64,000 bases of DNA from Paenibacillus phoenicis (GCF_034718895.1 NZ_JAYERP010000001.1:1922001-1986000); one strand, 5' to 3'; shown: positions 17,964 through 26,283, counted from the stretch's first letter. The notes: generated from the sequence alone by a model not told the origin. A program made the numbers and translations.

Positions 17964-18728
17964 ATGGTCAAAATCAAACTGGGAGCAGCGCTCACCATCG
18001 CCCTTGCCGCTGCGCTGCTCGCCCCTGCAACAGAGGCATCCTCCCCGGTTCATGGCAAGCAAAGAAGCTATTATGAGGAACGCGGGGACATTGTGTGGGA
18101 AGTGCCGACGCAAGAAAAATACATCGCCTTAACCTTTGATGACGGACCGGATGAGCAGCAAACTCCGAAAATTCTCGAGCTTCTAGAGAAGTATCATGCG
18201 AAGGCGACCTTCTTTGTTGTGGGCGACCGGGTGAATCGATTCCCCGAAATCGTCAAAATGGAACAAGCCGCGGGCCATGAAATCGGCAACCATTCCTATC
18301 ACCATCCTTCCTTTCATCGGCTGGCGCTACCGGCCTTGAAGGAAGAAATGGCCATGACCCAGGAAGCCGTATTCGAGACCACCGGACGTAAACCGGTCCT
18401 CTTCCGCCCCCCGGGCGGATATTATAATGATGCCATTGTCGAGCTAACCAAACATAACAACCTGCAGATGATCCTCTGGTCCTGGCATCAGGATACGAAG
18501 GACTGGACGTCACCCGGCGTACGCAGAATCGTGCGCAAGGTGCTGGACAACGCCCGCAACGGTGATATTATCCTGATGCATGATTACGTGTATAACAGCA
18601 CGCAGACGATCGAAGCGTTAAAGGTCATTTTGCCGGAACTGCAAAGCCGGGGTTATCGCTTCGTCACCGTATCCGAACTGCTGACGCATAAAGTTACGCC
18701 GGATCATCATATTAAGGTTGACCACTAG
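17964..18728 (+). CDS. Secreted polysaccharide deacetylase (NodB/CE4)
   Basis: A 254-aa carbohydrate esterase family 4 enzyme, probably acting on peptidoglycan or chitin-like polymers outside the membrane. Signal peptide MVKIKLGAALTIALAAALLA. The NodB motifs are complete: TFDDGPD (catalytic Asp and metal Asp), HSYHHPS (metal His pair), RPPGGYY, WSWHQDTKDW, and the late DIILMHD. GGAGG lies upstream of the ATG at 17964. The small acidic gene at 18754 follows after 25 bp and may be co-transcribed. The exact substrate (PdaA/PdaB-like or other) is open. Confidence 0.9.
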   Translation: MVKIKLGAALTIALAAALLAPATEASSPVHGKQRSYYEERGDIVWEVPTQEKYIALTFDDGPDEQQTPKILELLEKYHAKATFFVVGDRVNRFPEIVKMEQAAGHEIGNHSYHHPSFHRLALPALKEEMAMTQEAVFETTGRKPVLFRPPGGYYNDAIVELTKHNNLQMILWSWHQDTKDWTSPGVRRIVRKVLDNARNGDIILMHDYVYNSTQTIEALKVILPELQSRGYRFVTVSELLTHKVTPDHHIKVDH

Positions 18729-18753
18729 ACTTCATTGGAAAGGAGCAACACAG

Positions 18754-18942
18754 ATGGATAAGGAGCAGAATACCCTGCCTTCTGGGGAAGGCTCCGGCGT
18801 GGATCCGATTCCCGTTCCGAAACACCCTACCTCGGCCACCGAGAAGCTCGAAGATTTGGTTGGCGAGATGATGGAGGAATGGACGGAAACCTTTACGGGT
18901 GAGGCGGAAGAAAAGAATCAGAGCAAGGATCAAGCCAAATAA
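18754..18942 (+). CDS. Small acidic hypothetical protein
   Basis: A 62-aa hydrophilic, acidic protein (VGEMMEEWTETFTGEAEEKN) without signal or membrane segment. AAAGGAG eight bases before the ATG at 18754 sets the start. It is probably in one transcript with the deacetylase upstream and is closed by a strong terminator. No family is recognised. Confidence 0.65.
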   Translation: MDKEQNTLPSGEGSGVDPIPVPKHPTSATEKLEDLVGEMMEEWTETFTGEAEEKNQSKDQAK

Positions 18943-18959
18943 GTGAAATCCACCAAACA

Positions 18960-18998
18960 TGCAGCAAGACGGGGCTTCAGCCCGCCTTGCTGTTTTAT
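18960..18998 (+). terminator. Terminator after the deacetylase unit
   Basis: AGCAAGACGGGGC-TTCA-GCCCGCCTTGCT followed by GTTTTATATT. Confidence 0.85.
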
Positions 18999-19029
18999 AT
19001 TAAAATTTATTTTCTCAATTTTTGATATT

Positions 19030-19072
19030 TGTGATTTAAATCACATATATAGTGAAATAAATCACATATAAT
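19030..19072 (+). promoter_or_regulatory. doxX promoter with two Crp/Fnr-type boxes
   Basis: A perfect palindrome TGTGATTTAAATCACA at 19030-19045 and a second near-palindrome AGTGAAATAAATCACA at 19051-19066, 21 bp apart. A consensus -10 TATAAT at 19067-19072 has no matching -35. The first box is centred about 41.5 bp before the expected start point, the class II activator position. The word fits TGTGA-N6-TCACA of Crp/Fnr proteins; a Rex site is a second reading. Confidence 0.72.
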
Positions 19073-19136
19073 AAAGACATCAAAGATGATCATCCGAAAA
19101 ACAAAAAACCAACGATAAATAAGAGGAGTGGTTCTT

Positions 19137-19676
19137 ATGTTTAACAATTTCCTGAGAACAAACAAAGTGGCGATGTGGCTCCTGACCGTTATCCGCGTCT
19201 ACCTGGGCTACCAATGGATCGAAGCCGGCTATCATAAAATCACCGGCGGCTTCGATGCCGCAGGCTTCCTGACCGGAGCGATCGCGAACAGCACTGGCGA
19301 CCATCCGGCCGTACAAGGCTGGTGGGCAGCCTTCCTGGAACACTTTGCCTTGCCGAATGTCGGACTCTTTAACTTCCTGGTGCCTTACGGCGAATTCCTG
19401 GTTGGCCTGGGGCTGATCCTCGGTACCTTCACCACCTTCGCTGCACTGATGGGCTTCGTGATGAACGCCGCGTTCCTCTTCTCGGGTACGGTAAGCACCA
19501 ACGCGCAAATGTTGATCCTTGAAGTACTGATTCTCGTCGCTGCAGCTAACGCTGGTAAAATCGGCCTCGACTACTACGTGATGCCTTACCTCCGCAAGTT
19601 GTTCCACAAAAAAGGCGATGCCGGAACGCAAGCCCCGACGCCTAAGCAACCGCTGAACGTTAAACACACGGCGTAA
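19137..19676 (+). CDS. DoxX-family membrane protein
   Basis: A 179-aa membrane protein with four hydrophobic helices typical of DoxX/TQO-small-subunit-like proteins: WLLTVIRVYLGYQWIEAGYH, FNFLVPYGEFLVGLGLILG, FAALMGFVMNAAFLFSG and MLILEVLILVAAANAGKIGL. GAGGAG suits the ATG at 19137; the GTG at 19128 is too close to it. The family has been linked to quinone or thiol redox chemistry in membranes. The Crp/Fnr-like boxes upstream suggest induction when oxygen is low or redox changes. Confidence 0.87.
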   Translation: MFNNFLRTNKVAMWLLTVIRVYLGYQWIEAGYHKITGGFDAAGFLTGAIANSTGDHPAVQGWWAAFLEHFALPNVGLFNFLVPYGEFLVGLGLILGTFTTFAALMGFVMNAAFLFSGTVSTNAQMLILEVLILVAAANAGKIGLDYYVMPYLRKLFHKKGDAGTQAPTPKQPLNVKHTA

Positions 19677-19687
19677 GCGCCGCACAT

Positions 19688-19728
19688 ATAAAGAAGAAAG
19701 CCCGCCATCCGGCGGGCTTTCTTCTTTA
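19688..19728. terminator. Bidirectional terminator between doxX and PAP2 genes
   Basis: AAGAAGAAAGCCCGCC-ATCC-GGCGGGCTTTCTTCTT has T-runs in both directions between convergent genes. Confidence 0.88.
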
Positions 19729-19732
19729 TTCA

Positions 19733-20341
19733 TTATATTCTGTTTCGGCCCACGGCGCCCCAAGCACACAGCTCGGCGATCACCGCACCCGCGAGAAAGC
19801 CGCCAACAATGTCACTGGCATAATGCACGCCCAAGTACAAGCGGCTGACCCCAATCAGCAAAATGATCAGCAGCACCACCACCGCCCAAATGCGATTCCC
19901 CACCCTACCGGAACGAAGCAGCAGCAACGCGATCACCCCGAAGAAAGCGGCGGAGATCATCGCATTTCCGCTGGGAAAGCTGTACCCGTCCGGTACAACG
20001 AGGCTGTCCCACATGTCAGGACGTTCACGAGTGTATAGAGCTTTCAACACTTTGTTAAGCAGCCACCCGCCTGCCAGGCTGATCGTCAGCCAAAGGGCAT
20101 AACGTCCGTTCCGCAGAACCAGCAATGTCCAAATGAGGGCAATCCCCAGCACCACAACAAAACCGGTGGTTGTTCCCAACTCGGAGATCGCTTTGACCGC
20201 CGGAGTGATGCTGTCATTGCGCAGCCCATAGAAAAAGTCCCCGATACTGCGGTCAATCGAACGCAATCCCTCCGTATGTAGCAGCCCGCCCAGCACCACA
20301 AACAAGGCAGCAAGCAGGACTGGCAAAAGCCATTTTTTCAT
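19733..20341 (-). CDS. PAP2-family phosphatase
   Basis: A 202-aa integral membrane phosphatase with about six helices. The type 2 phosphatidic-acid-phosphatase signature is present: KALYTRERP, SFPSGNAMIS and SRLYLGVHYASDIVGG. It probably dephosphorylates lipid phosphates, such as undecaprenyl pyrophosphate or phosphatidyl-glycerophosphate, at the outer face of the membrane. AGAGGGG before the ATG at 20341 decides the start over an ATG eight codons upstream. Confidence 0.9.
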   Translation of the reverse strand: MKKWLLPVLLAALFVVLGGLLHTEGLRSIDRSIGDFFYGLRNDSITPAVKAISELGTTTGFVVVLGIALIWTLLVLRNGRYALWLTISLAGGWLLNKVLKALYTRERPDMWDSLVVPDGYSFPSGNAMISAAFFGVIALLLLRSGRVGNRIWAVVVLLIILLIGVSRLYLGVHYASDIVGGFLAGAVIAELCAWGAVGRNRI

Positions 20342-20477
20342 CAAAAGTTCCCCTCTCACCTGCATTCACCTGAACCAGATCATTGTACTGGGAACCGGAG
20401 GTCCCGGCAACCCTTATTTCCAATTTCATGCTTCCACGGCTTCGCAAGGAAAGAATATCCGCTAGACCCGCATTAAT

Positions 20478-20527
20478 ATACTTACTATACTTATATATTG
20501 ACTAAGTCGAGAGCCTTGGACTACAAT
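20478..20527 (+). promoter_or_regulatory. Promoter/operator of the trhO-remnant and SufR-like unit
   Basis: TTGACT at 20498-20503 and TACAAT at 20522-20527, 18 bp apart. The 32 bases at 20478-20509 match the sodA promoter region (21834-21865) at 28 positions, including the near-palindrome GACTAAGTC over the -35. It is probably an operator for a shared regulator. Confidence 0.7.
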
Positions 20528-20567
20528 GCAGTAGAATTCATCATAGAATAGATAGGTGATTCAAATA

Positions 20568-20765
20568 ATGGAACAATACGCTTATCACGTATTATTATTT
20601 TATAAATTTGTCCGGATCGAGGATCCTGCCGCCTTCACTGCCGAGCATCTGCAATACTGCAAAGAGCTGGGGATCAAGGGACGCATCCTGATCGCCGCCG
20701 AAGAACATCACGGCTTCTGTTCGGAGGCGTGCCGGGAAGCCGCTCTCGTCGTCCCGCAAAGCTAA
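20568..20765 (+). pseudogene. TrhO (rhodanese-type tRNA hydroxylase) with internal deletion
   Basis: A 65-aa frame. YHVLLFYKFVRIEDPAAFTA and KELGIKGRILIAAE match the N-terminus of TrhO/YbfQ proteins (tRNA U34 hydroxylation), then EEHHGFCSEACREAA resembles the cysteine pair at their C-terminus. About 200 central residues, including the rhodanese domain with its active cysteine, are gone, without loss of frame. AGGTG precedes the ATG at 20568. It could persist as a leader peptide of the following regulator. Confidence 0.6.
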
Positions 20766-20803
20766 GACCGCCGGAACTTATCACCCGAGAGGGAGTGTCA
20801 CGC

Positions 20804-21439
20804 ATGAATGCCAAAAGAGACCTTTCCACCCGCGAGCGGATTCTTCATTTAATGAAAACCGCCGGACCTCTGAGTGCCAAAGAGCTTACGACAGAACTGC
20901 AGATCACGGAAATGGCGGTGCGCCGCCATCTCGGCACGATGGAACGCGACGGGCTGATCGAATCGAAAATGATTCGGCAGACGGCAGGACGGCCCACTGC
21001 TGTGTATGGGTTAACCGAGCTGGCTGAGGGGCTTTTTCCCAAGAGATATCATTCGCTTACGCTGGATCTGCTGGACGAACTGGCTGAGGAGAGCGGCGAA
21101 GACATGGTAGACCGCCTGTTCGATCGCCGTAAGGAGAAGCTGAGCCGTAAATATATGTCCGAGATGCAAGGGAAATCGCTGACTGAAAAAGTACGCACGC
21201 TCTCGGAGATTCAAAACGACAATGGATATATGACCGAGCTTCAAGAAACCGATCACGGCGAGTATGTCCTGATGGAGCATAACTGCCCGATCTCGCAAAT
21301 CGCGAACCGCTACAATCATGCCTGCGACTGCGAGCTGAAATTGTTTGAGTCGCTGCTGGATGCCGATGTCGAACGCACGGAATGCTTGGCCCAACAAGGG
21401 AGAAAATGTGTGTATGTGATCCGCCAGCGCGAACGCTGA
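20804..21439 (+). CDS. SufR-like winged-helix regulator with C-terminal cysteines
   Basis: A 211-aa DNA-binding protein. Residues ~8-75 form a winged helix (TRERILHLMKTAGPLSAKEL, ITEMAVRRHLGTMERDGLIE). The C-terminal third has the cysteine pattern HNCPI...HACDCELKLFESLL...RTEC...GRKCVYVI that ligates an iron-sulfur cluster in SufR-type repressors. AGAGGGAG lies before the ATG at 20804. It shares a promoter element with sodA, so it may repress its own unit and sodA in response to Fe-S status; this is inference. Confidence 0.82.
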   Translation: MNAKRDLSTRERILHLMKTAGPLSAKELTTELQITEMAVRRHLGTMERDGLIESKMIRQTAGRPTAVYGLTELAEGLFPKRYHSLTLDLLDELAEESGEDMVDRLFDRRKEKLSRKYMSEMQGKSLTEKVRTLSEIQNDNGYMTELQETDHGEYVLMEHNCPISQIANRYNHACDCELKLFESLLDADVERTECLAQQGRKCVYVIRQRER

Positions 21440-21455
21440 GGAGATCCGCCTATAG

Positions 21456-21486
21456 AAAAAAGCAGCCTCATGGCTGCTTTTTTTGG
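21456..21486. terminator. Bidirectional terminator
   Basis: AAAAAAGCAGCC-TCAT-GGCTGCTTTTTTT between the convergent SufR-like and DUF1450 genes. Confidence 0.9.
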
Positions 21487-21738
21487 TTATATATCATAGA
21501 CGGCTAACTCGTCCTCAATGGCTTGCTTCACGAGCTGGATACACTCCTCCGTCGTCTTGGCGGAGACGCGTTTGCCGTTCACCAGTGCATACGGTCTAAG
21601 CTTACATAACCCGCATAAACTAAGACAGTCCTGCCGCATCACGGCAATTTCGGGGTATTCTTCTTCCAGCTTCTCCAGCTCAAGCGCGCTCATCAGGTTG
21701 CTGTCGCACACCTCAACGATAACGATGCCCAACCCCAT
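21487..21738 (-). CDS. DUF1450 (YuzB-like) protein
   Basis: An 83-aa protein with cysteines in EVCDSNL and DCLSLCGLCKLRPYALVNGK, the signature of the DUF1450/UPF0349 family (YuzB), which resembles thioredoxin-like [2Fe-2S] ferredoxins. The function is unknown; a redox or Fe-S role fits the four cysteines and the neighbours (SufR-like regulator, sodA). It starts at ATG 21738, divergent from sodA. Confidence 0.83.
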   Translation of the reverse strand: MGLGIVIVEVCDSNLMSALELEKLEEEYPEIAVMRQDCLSLCGLCKLRPYALVNGKRVSAKTTEECIQLVKQAIEDELAVYDI

Positions 21739-21833
21739 GACGTCTTTTCACCCCAAACTTGTAGGCTTATGATGCTTGAACCCTCATTATGAAATTCACG
21801 AACTGATTTGTCAATGGCTGCGAACGATTTAAC

Positions 21834-21882
21834 ATACTTAATATACATCTATGTTGACTAAGTCGGAGTGCGGATTTATAAT
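21834..21882 (+). promoter_or_regulatory. sodA promoter/operator
   Basis: TTGACT at 21854-21859 and TATAAT at 21877-21882 with a 17-bp spacer. The stretch 21834-21865 nearly repeats 20478-20509, including TTGACTAAGTCG over the -35. This is the divergent region with DUF1450. Confidence 0.75.
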
Positions 21883-21935
21883 TAGTTTTGTCGGAATTAC
21901 TACTACATATTGGAGAAGAAAGGATGGATTTAGAA

Positions 21936-22553
21936 ATGGCACATCAATTACCTGCATTGCCTTACCCGAACAACGCGCTTGAACCTCATATCGATGAAAC
22001 AACGATGATGATTCACCATGATCGTCACCATAATACGTATGTAACGAACCTGAACGCAGCTCTGGAATCCGCTCCAGAATTGCAATCCAAATCCGTTGAA
22101 GAATTGATCAGCGATCTGGACAGCGTTCCTGAAAGCATCCGCACTGCTGTTCGCAACAACGGCGGCGGCCATGCGAACCACTCCCTGTTCTGGGAAACGA
22201 TCGGCCCGAACGGCGGCGGCCAACCTTCCGGCAAGCTGGCTGAAGCGATCAACAACGAGCTGGGCGGCTTTGACAAATTCAAAGAAGAATTCACGAAAGC
22301 AGCTACCACTCGCTTCGGCAGCGGTTGGGCGTTCCTGGCTGTAGATGCTAACGGCAAATTGTCCGTTTACAGCTTGCCGAACCAAGACTCCCCGCTGATG
22401 GAAGGCAAAACGCCAATCCTTGGCCTGGACGTATGGGAGCATGCTTACTACCTGAAATATCAAAACAAACGTCCTGACTACATCGCCGCTTTCTTTAACG
22501 TCATCAACTGGCCTGCAGTTGAGAAACGTTACGAAGCAGCACTGAACAAATAA
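21936..22553 (+). CDS. sodA: Superoxide dismutase (Mn/Fe)
   Basis: Converts superoxide to peroxide and oxygen in the cytoplasm. The protein is 205 aa. Metal ligands: His in [13 protein letters not shown], His in [13 protein letters not shown], and the Asp and His of [22 protein letters not shown] and the GGQPSGKL segment are usual for Mn-type enzymes. AAAGGATGG before the ATG at 21936 fixes the start; upstream in-frame ATGs precede it. Its promoter nearly duplicates that of the SufR-like unit. Confidence 0.97.
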   Translation: MAHQLPALPYPNNALEPHIDETTMMIHHDRHHNTYVTNLNAALESAPELQSKSVEELISDLDSVPESIRTAVRNNGGGHANHSLFWETIGPNGGGQPSGKLAEAINNELGGFDKFKEEFTKAATTRFGSGWAFLAVDANGKLSVYSLPNQDSPLMEGKTPILGLDVWEHAYYLKYQNKRPDYIAAFFNVINWPAVEKRYEAALNK

Positions 22554-22587
22554 GTCAGCGTGTTGGCGTAACGCCTGCACGAACGCG

Positions 22588-22640
22588 AAAGGGTGTCCAC
22601 TGGACCGGTGAACCGGCTCTGTGGACACCCTTTTTTTTCA
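22588..22640 (+). terminator. Terminator of sodA
   Basis: GGGTGTCCAC and GTGGACACCC around an inner ACCGG-TGAA-CCGG hairpin, followed by TTTTTTTT. Confidence 0.9.
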
Positions 22641-22654
22641 TCTAGCCTAGGCCC

Positions 22655-23680
22655 CTATCCTCTCCGAGCAACAGACTCCCGGACAACCAACGTGGGCGGG
22701 ATTTGCCAGTGAATCTTCTCGCGGGAACGCCCAAGGTCTGACAGGAGCAAGCTAATTGCGGCATCACACATGCGCTCCTTCTCCACCCGCATCGTCGTCA
22801 CATTTAAACCCTCGCTGTTGACATAGGGCAAATCGTCAAATCCGGCGATGGAGACATCCTCCGGCAATCGCTTGTTTCGCGTCTTCAAGAGACCGGCCAG
22901 CAAATAAGCAATACGATCATTCCCGCAAAAAAACGCCGTCGGCCACTCCCCTAACCCATCCAGAAAATTCGCGATTTCTGCCGCGGTGTAATCATAGCCC
23001 TTGGACGTCGTCAAGCAGGCCGCCTCCCGAATGATCAACCCCTGCTCCTTCATCGCTTTCTCAAACCCAAACCAGCGCTCCTCATGACTGGTCGACAGGT
23101 TCGTCGGCCCGATAAACCCGATGTCCCGGTGGCCGGCTTCAATTAAGTGTGAGACCGCTGTATAGGCCCCCTCCTGATTGTCCGAGGTGACGGCCGGACA
23201 AGGCAGATCGTGGTAGTAGGAATCCATCAGCACCAGCGGCGTGTCCAGCTCCCAAATGCGCTTCGCATACGCCCGGTCCACAATCCCAAACAGAATCACT
23301 CCCCGGTACGGAATATCGGTGAACGGTCCCGGCAGCAAACGCGCGGCTTCCATCTCCCGATCAAGCGGGGTGATGACAGCGTTGAGTCCTTTTTTGCGCG
23401 CGCTTCGTTCCAATCCCCAAATCATATCGTGAAAAAACTGAAAATGATCATTATCCTGATAGCTCATGATCCGTTCAGGAACGAGCACCAAAATATTCGC
23501 TTGTCCGCTCTCTTGGTGCGCGTAAGGTCCGTACCCCAGCTCACGCGCGGTTTCCTGCACGCGGCGGCGCATCTCCTCGCTGACGCCCTTTTTGTTCATT
23601 AGCGCCAATGACACCGCATTTTTAGAAATTTGCAGACGGTCAGCGATATCCTGCATCGAGACTTTCTTTTTACGGCCCAT
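22655..23680 (-). CDS. LacI-family transcriptional regulator
   Basis: A 341-aa repressor. The N-terminal HTH is KVSMQDIADRLQISKNAVSL with the hinge helix QETARELGYGP, followed by a periplasmic-binding-like effector domain (GVILFGIVDRAY, FFCGNDRIAYLLAGLL, SIAGFDDLPYVN). AAAGGA eight bases before the ATG at 23680 selects it over the ATG at 23689. It is divergent from the ROK kinase-manA pair, which it probably controls. The natural effector sugar is unknown. Confidence 0.92.
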   Translation of the reverse strand: MGRKKKVSMQDIADRLQISKNAVSLALMNKKGVSEEMRRRVQETARELGYGPYAHQESGQANILVLVPERIMSYQDNDHFQFFHDMIWGLERSARKKGLNAVITPLDREMEAARLLPGPFTDIPYRGVILFGIVDRAYAKRIWELDTPLVLMDSYYHDLPCPAVTSDNQEGAYTAVSHLIEAGHRDIGFIGPTNLSTSHEERWFGFEKAMKEQGLIIREAACLTTSKGYDYTAAEIANFLDGLGEWPTAFFCGNDRIAYLLAGLLKTRNKRLPEDVSIAGFDDLPYVNSEGLNVTTMRVEKERMCDAAISLLLSDLGRSREKIHWQIPPTLVVRESVARRG

Positions 23681-23719
23681 TCTTTTCATTCCTTTCGAAT
23701 CGTGCTACACTTAACCTAC

Positions 23720-23749
23720 ATGGTACTTTACAAATATTTATTTTGTCAA
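23720..23749 (-). promoter_or_regulatory. Promoter of the LacI-type gene
   Basis: On the minus strand TTGACA (23749-23744) and TACCAT (23725-23720), 18 bp apart. The TTGTCAAGT word is tandemly repeated at 23743-23760, and ACAAATATTTATTTTGT is a near-palindrome that could be the operator for both directions. Confidence 0.5.
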
Positions 23750-23793
23750 GTTTGTCAAGTTGTGAATCTTCAGTTCCACAGGAGGAATGAACG

Positions 23794-24708
23794 TTGAGTT
23801 ATGCAATTGGTATCGACATCGGGGGCACGAAGACGGCCATCGGGTTGATTGGCACGGACGGTGAAGTGCGGACGAAGGTATCGCTGCCAACCGATCAGAC
23901 GGTGGGGCCAGAGGTGATGGTCGACCGGATGGCCGCTGCAATCCAAGATATCCTCACCGCCCAAGGCATCGCAGAGTCCGAGCTTTTAGGCATCGGCGTT
24001 GGAGCTCCCGGCCCATTAAACACGAAGGAAGGGAAAATCGCCGAACCGCCGAATTTGCGGGGCTGGTGGAACTTCCCGATCGTCGACTCACTGAAGCGCT
24101 ACTTCAGTCTGCCGATTCGGCTGGAGAACGACGCTACCGCTGCGGCCCTTGCGGAAAAATGGCTTGGCGCTGCCAAGGATGCCGAGCACTTCGTATTCAT
24201 CACGATCAGCACGGGCATCGGCGCCGGGATCTACTCCCACGGCAAGCTCATCACTGGAGCAAGCGGGAATGCCGGCGATGTCGGCCATATCGTCGTGGAT
24301 CCATCCGTTGGTACCTGCGTGTGCGGGCAGAAGGGCTGCTGGGAATTTGTCGCCTCCGGCACCGCGGTCGCAAGACAAGCCTCTGAGCTGCTTGGCCGTG
24401 AGGTTTCTTCTAAAGAAGCTTTTGATTTGGCGGCGGCTGGGCAACCTGTGATTCAGGAGCTTGTAGCCAAAGTCTTCGAAAATATCGGCGTTGGCTGTGT
24501 CACCTTAATTAATACGTTTGATCCGGAGAAGCTGGTCATCGGCGGCGGCGTCTCCCAGGTTGGCGATCCGTTGTTTAACGCGGTGCGCGACTACGTGTCC
24601 AAGTATGCGCTGAACCCTTCGGGACGGCAAACCCCTATCGTTCCCGCCGCGCTTCATCAGGACGCCGGCTTGATCGGCGCCGCTGCCTTAATCCATATTC
24701 CATACTGA
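23794..24708 (+). CDS. ROK-family sugar kinase (glucokinase or fructokinase)
   Basis: A 304-aa ATP-dependent sugar kinase. The phosphate-binding IGIDIGGTKTAIGLIG is at the N-terminus, VGAPGPLN and RLENDATAAALAEKW carry the catalytic Asp region, and the zinc motif CVCGQKGCWEFVASG defines the ROK group. It starts at TTG 23794, eight bases after GGAGGA. It is followed after 29 bp by manA and is divergent from a LacI regulator, so it belongs to a hexose utilisation unit; fructose or mannose are plausible substrates. Confidence 0.88.
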   Translation: MSYAIGIDIGGTKTAIGLIGTDGEVRTKVSLPTDQTVGPEVMVDRMAAAIQDILTAQGIAESELLGIGVGAPGPLNTKEGKIAEPPNLRGWWNFPIVDSLKRYFSLPIRLENDATAAALAEKWLGAAKDAEHFVFITISTGIGAGIYSHGKLITGASGNAGDVGHIVVDPSVGTCVCGQKGCWEFVASGTAVARQASELLGREVSSKEAFDLAAAGQPVIQELVAKVFENIGVGCVTLINTFDPEKLVIGGGVSQVGDPLFNAVRDYVSKYALNPSGRQTPIVPAALHQDAGLIGAAALIHIPY

Positions 24709-24737
24709 TCTATAGAGACAAAAGGAGTCCGATAACG

Positions 24738-25685
24738 ATGAATGAACCGATTTTTTTGCAGCCGATTTTCCAAGAACGCATTTGGGGCGGCACCAAGCTA
24801 AGAGATTTGTTTGGCTATGACATCCCGAATGACCATACCGGCGAATGCTGGGCCGTATCCGCTCACCCGAACGGACAGAGCGTAGTGAAGAACGGACCGT
24901 ACCAAGGCATGAAGCTGGGGGAATTGTGGACCTCCCATCCGGAGCTGTTCCGTTCCTCGTCCAAGGTGTTCCCGCTGCTGACGAAAATTCTCGACGCCTC
25001 CGACGACCTGTCGGTACAGGTGCATCCAGATGACGAGTACGCCGGCAAACACGAGAACGGGGAGCTGGGCAAAACCGAATGCTGGTACATCGTAGATGCC
25101 GAACCCGGTGCTGTAATCATTTACGGACATGAAGCCAAAACAAAAGAAGAGCTCGTCTCGATGATCGAAAACGGCGAGTGGGATCGCTTCCTGACGAAAG
25201 TGCCGGTTAAACCGGGTGACTTCTTCTATGTTCCAAGCGGAACGCTGCACGCGCTGGGTAAAGGGATCGTCGTGCTCGAAACGCAACAGAGCTCGGATAC
25301 CACCTACCGGGTATACGACTATGATCGCCGCGACAAAGACGGTAACACCCGTGAGCTCCATCTGGAGAAAGCGATCGACGTGACTACCGTTCCGCAAGCG
25401 TATGAACCCATTTCTTATGAAACCACGGTACGCGGCGGCCTGACGGTCACTTCCTTCGTCTCCAATTCCTTCTTTACCGTGGAAAAATGGAACGTCTCCG
25501 GCGAAGAAACCGAGGTTGCGGCAAACGAGAAATATACGATCTTCAGCGTGCTTTCCGGCAGCGGGAAGCTGACGGCAGGCGGACAAAGCTACGATCTGGT
25601 CAAAGGCGAGCACTTCATCTTGCCAGCGGGCTTTGGCCCTTACCGCTTAAGCGGGGAGCTCGAAATGATCATGTCCCACGAATAA
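24738..25685 (+). CDS. manA: Mannose-6-phosphate isomerase (type I, short form)
   Basis: Zinc enzyme interconverting mannose-6-phosphate and fructose-6-phosphate. The protein is 315 aa, the Firmicute short form. QERIWGGTKLRDLFGY opens the fold, SVQVHPDDEYA and LGKTECWYI hold zinc ligands, and FFYVPSGTLHALGKGI supplies another His. It lies downstream of the ROK kinase in an apparent two-gene operon and feeds glycolysis. A GGAG site precedes the ATG at 24738. Confidence 0.95.
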   Translation: MNEPIFLQPIFQERIWGGTKLRDLFGYDIPNDHTGECWAVSAHPNGQSVVKNGPYQGMKLGELWTSHPELFRSSSKVFPLLTKILDASDDLSVQVHPDDEYAGKHENGELGKTECWYIVDAEPGAVIIYGHEAKTKEELVSMIENGEWDRFLTKVPVKPGDFFYVPSGTLHALGKGIVVLETQQSSDTTYRVYDYDRRDKDGNTRELHLEKAIDVTTVPQAYEPISYETTVRGGLTVTSFVSNSFFTVEKWNVSGEETEVAANEKYTIFSVLSGSGKLTAGGQSYDLVKGEHFILPAGFGPYRLSGELEMIMSHE

Positions 25686-25692
25686 TTTCATG

Positions 25693-25746
25693 CAAAAAAG
25701 GACGGAAGCGCTCATCGATCACGATGGTGGCTTCCGTCCTTTTTAC
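25693..25746. terminator. Bidirectional terminator after manA
   Basis: AAAAAGGACGGAAGC...GCTTCCGTCCTTTTT around an ATCGATCACGAT core, between convergent genes. Confidence 0.88.
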
Positions 25747-25764
25747 CTATCGCTTCCTTCTAAA

Positions 25765-26283
25765 TTAAGCATGAACATACCGATCGTTTAAAATCCGCAT
25801 ATGGTGCTCCGCATGCCCGGCGATGTTATAGGCGATGGCACGGGCAGTGGCCGGATAATCGGCTACGTTCCCCATGTGGGCCCATGCTTCGTCATCCAGC
25901 TGACGAACCAGCGCCAACGTGGATTCCCTTACGATCTCGAAGCCCTTTACGATCTCCTCAATCGACTGACGGTCAAACCCGGCATGACGGGCGAACAATT
26001 CCTCGTCGAAGCCTGGAAGCGGCGTCGTATCGCCGCGTGCGATCCGCAGCATACGGTATTGCATTACCCGTTCCGTATCCGCGAGATGGCCGATGACTTC
26101 CTTAACGCTCCATTTTCCTTCGGCATACCGGTAGTTTGCTTGCTCTTCACGAATACCTGCCCACTTCTCTCGGAGCCGCTTCGGCTGCTCCTCCAGAAAC
26201 TGAGCCAACTCCCCCTCAGGCGCCATCTGAATGTAAGGTTCAAAATGCGGTGCGTATTCCCCTGTCTGCGGTCGAATCAACAT
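25765..26283 (-). CDS. DinB-family protein
   Basis: A 172-aa four-helix-bundle protein of the DinB/YfiT superfamily. The metal-ligand histidines are in EVIGHLADTERVM and IAGHAEHHMRILNDRY. Such proteins are often thiol-dependent transferases (bacillithiol-S-transferase type) or unknown. AAGGAGG abuts an ATG nine bases earlier; the ATG at 26283, ten bases away, is the better start. It precedes nothing obvious and lies downstream of the DUF3006 gene. Confidence 0.85.
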   Translation of the reverse strand: MLIRPQTGEYAPHFEPYIQMAPEGELAQFLEEQPKRLREKWAGIREEQANYRYAEGKWSVKEVIGHLADTERVMQYRMLRIARGDTTPLPGFDEELFARHAGFDRQSIEEIVKGFEIVRESTLALVRQLDDEAWAHMGNVADYPATARAIAYNIAGHAEHHMRILNDRYVHA

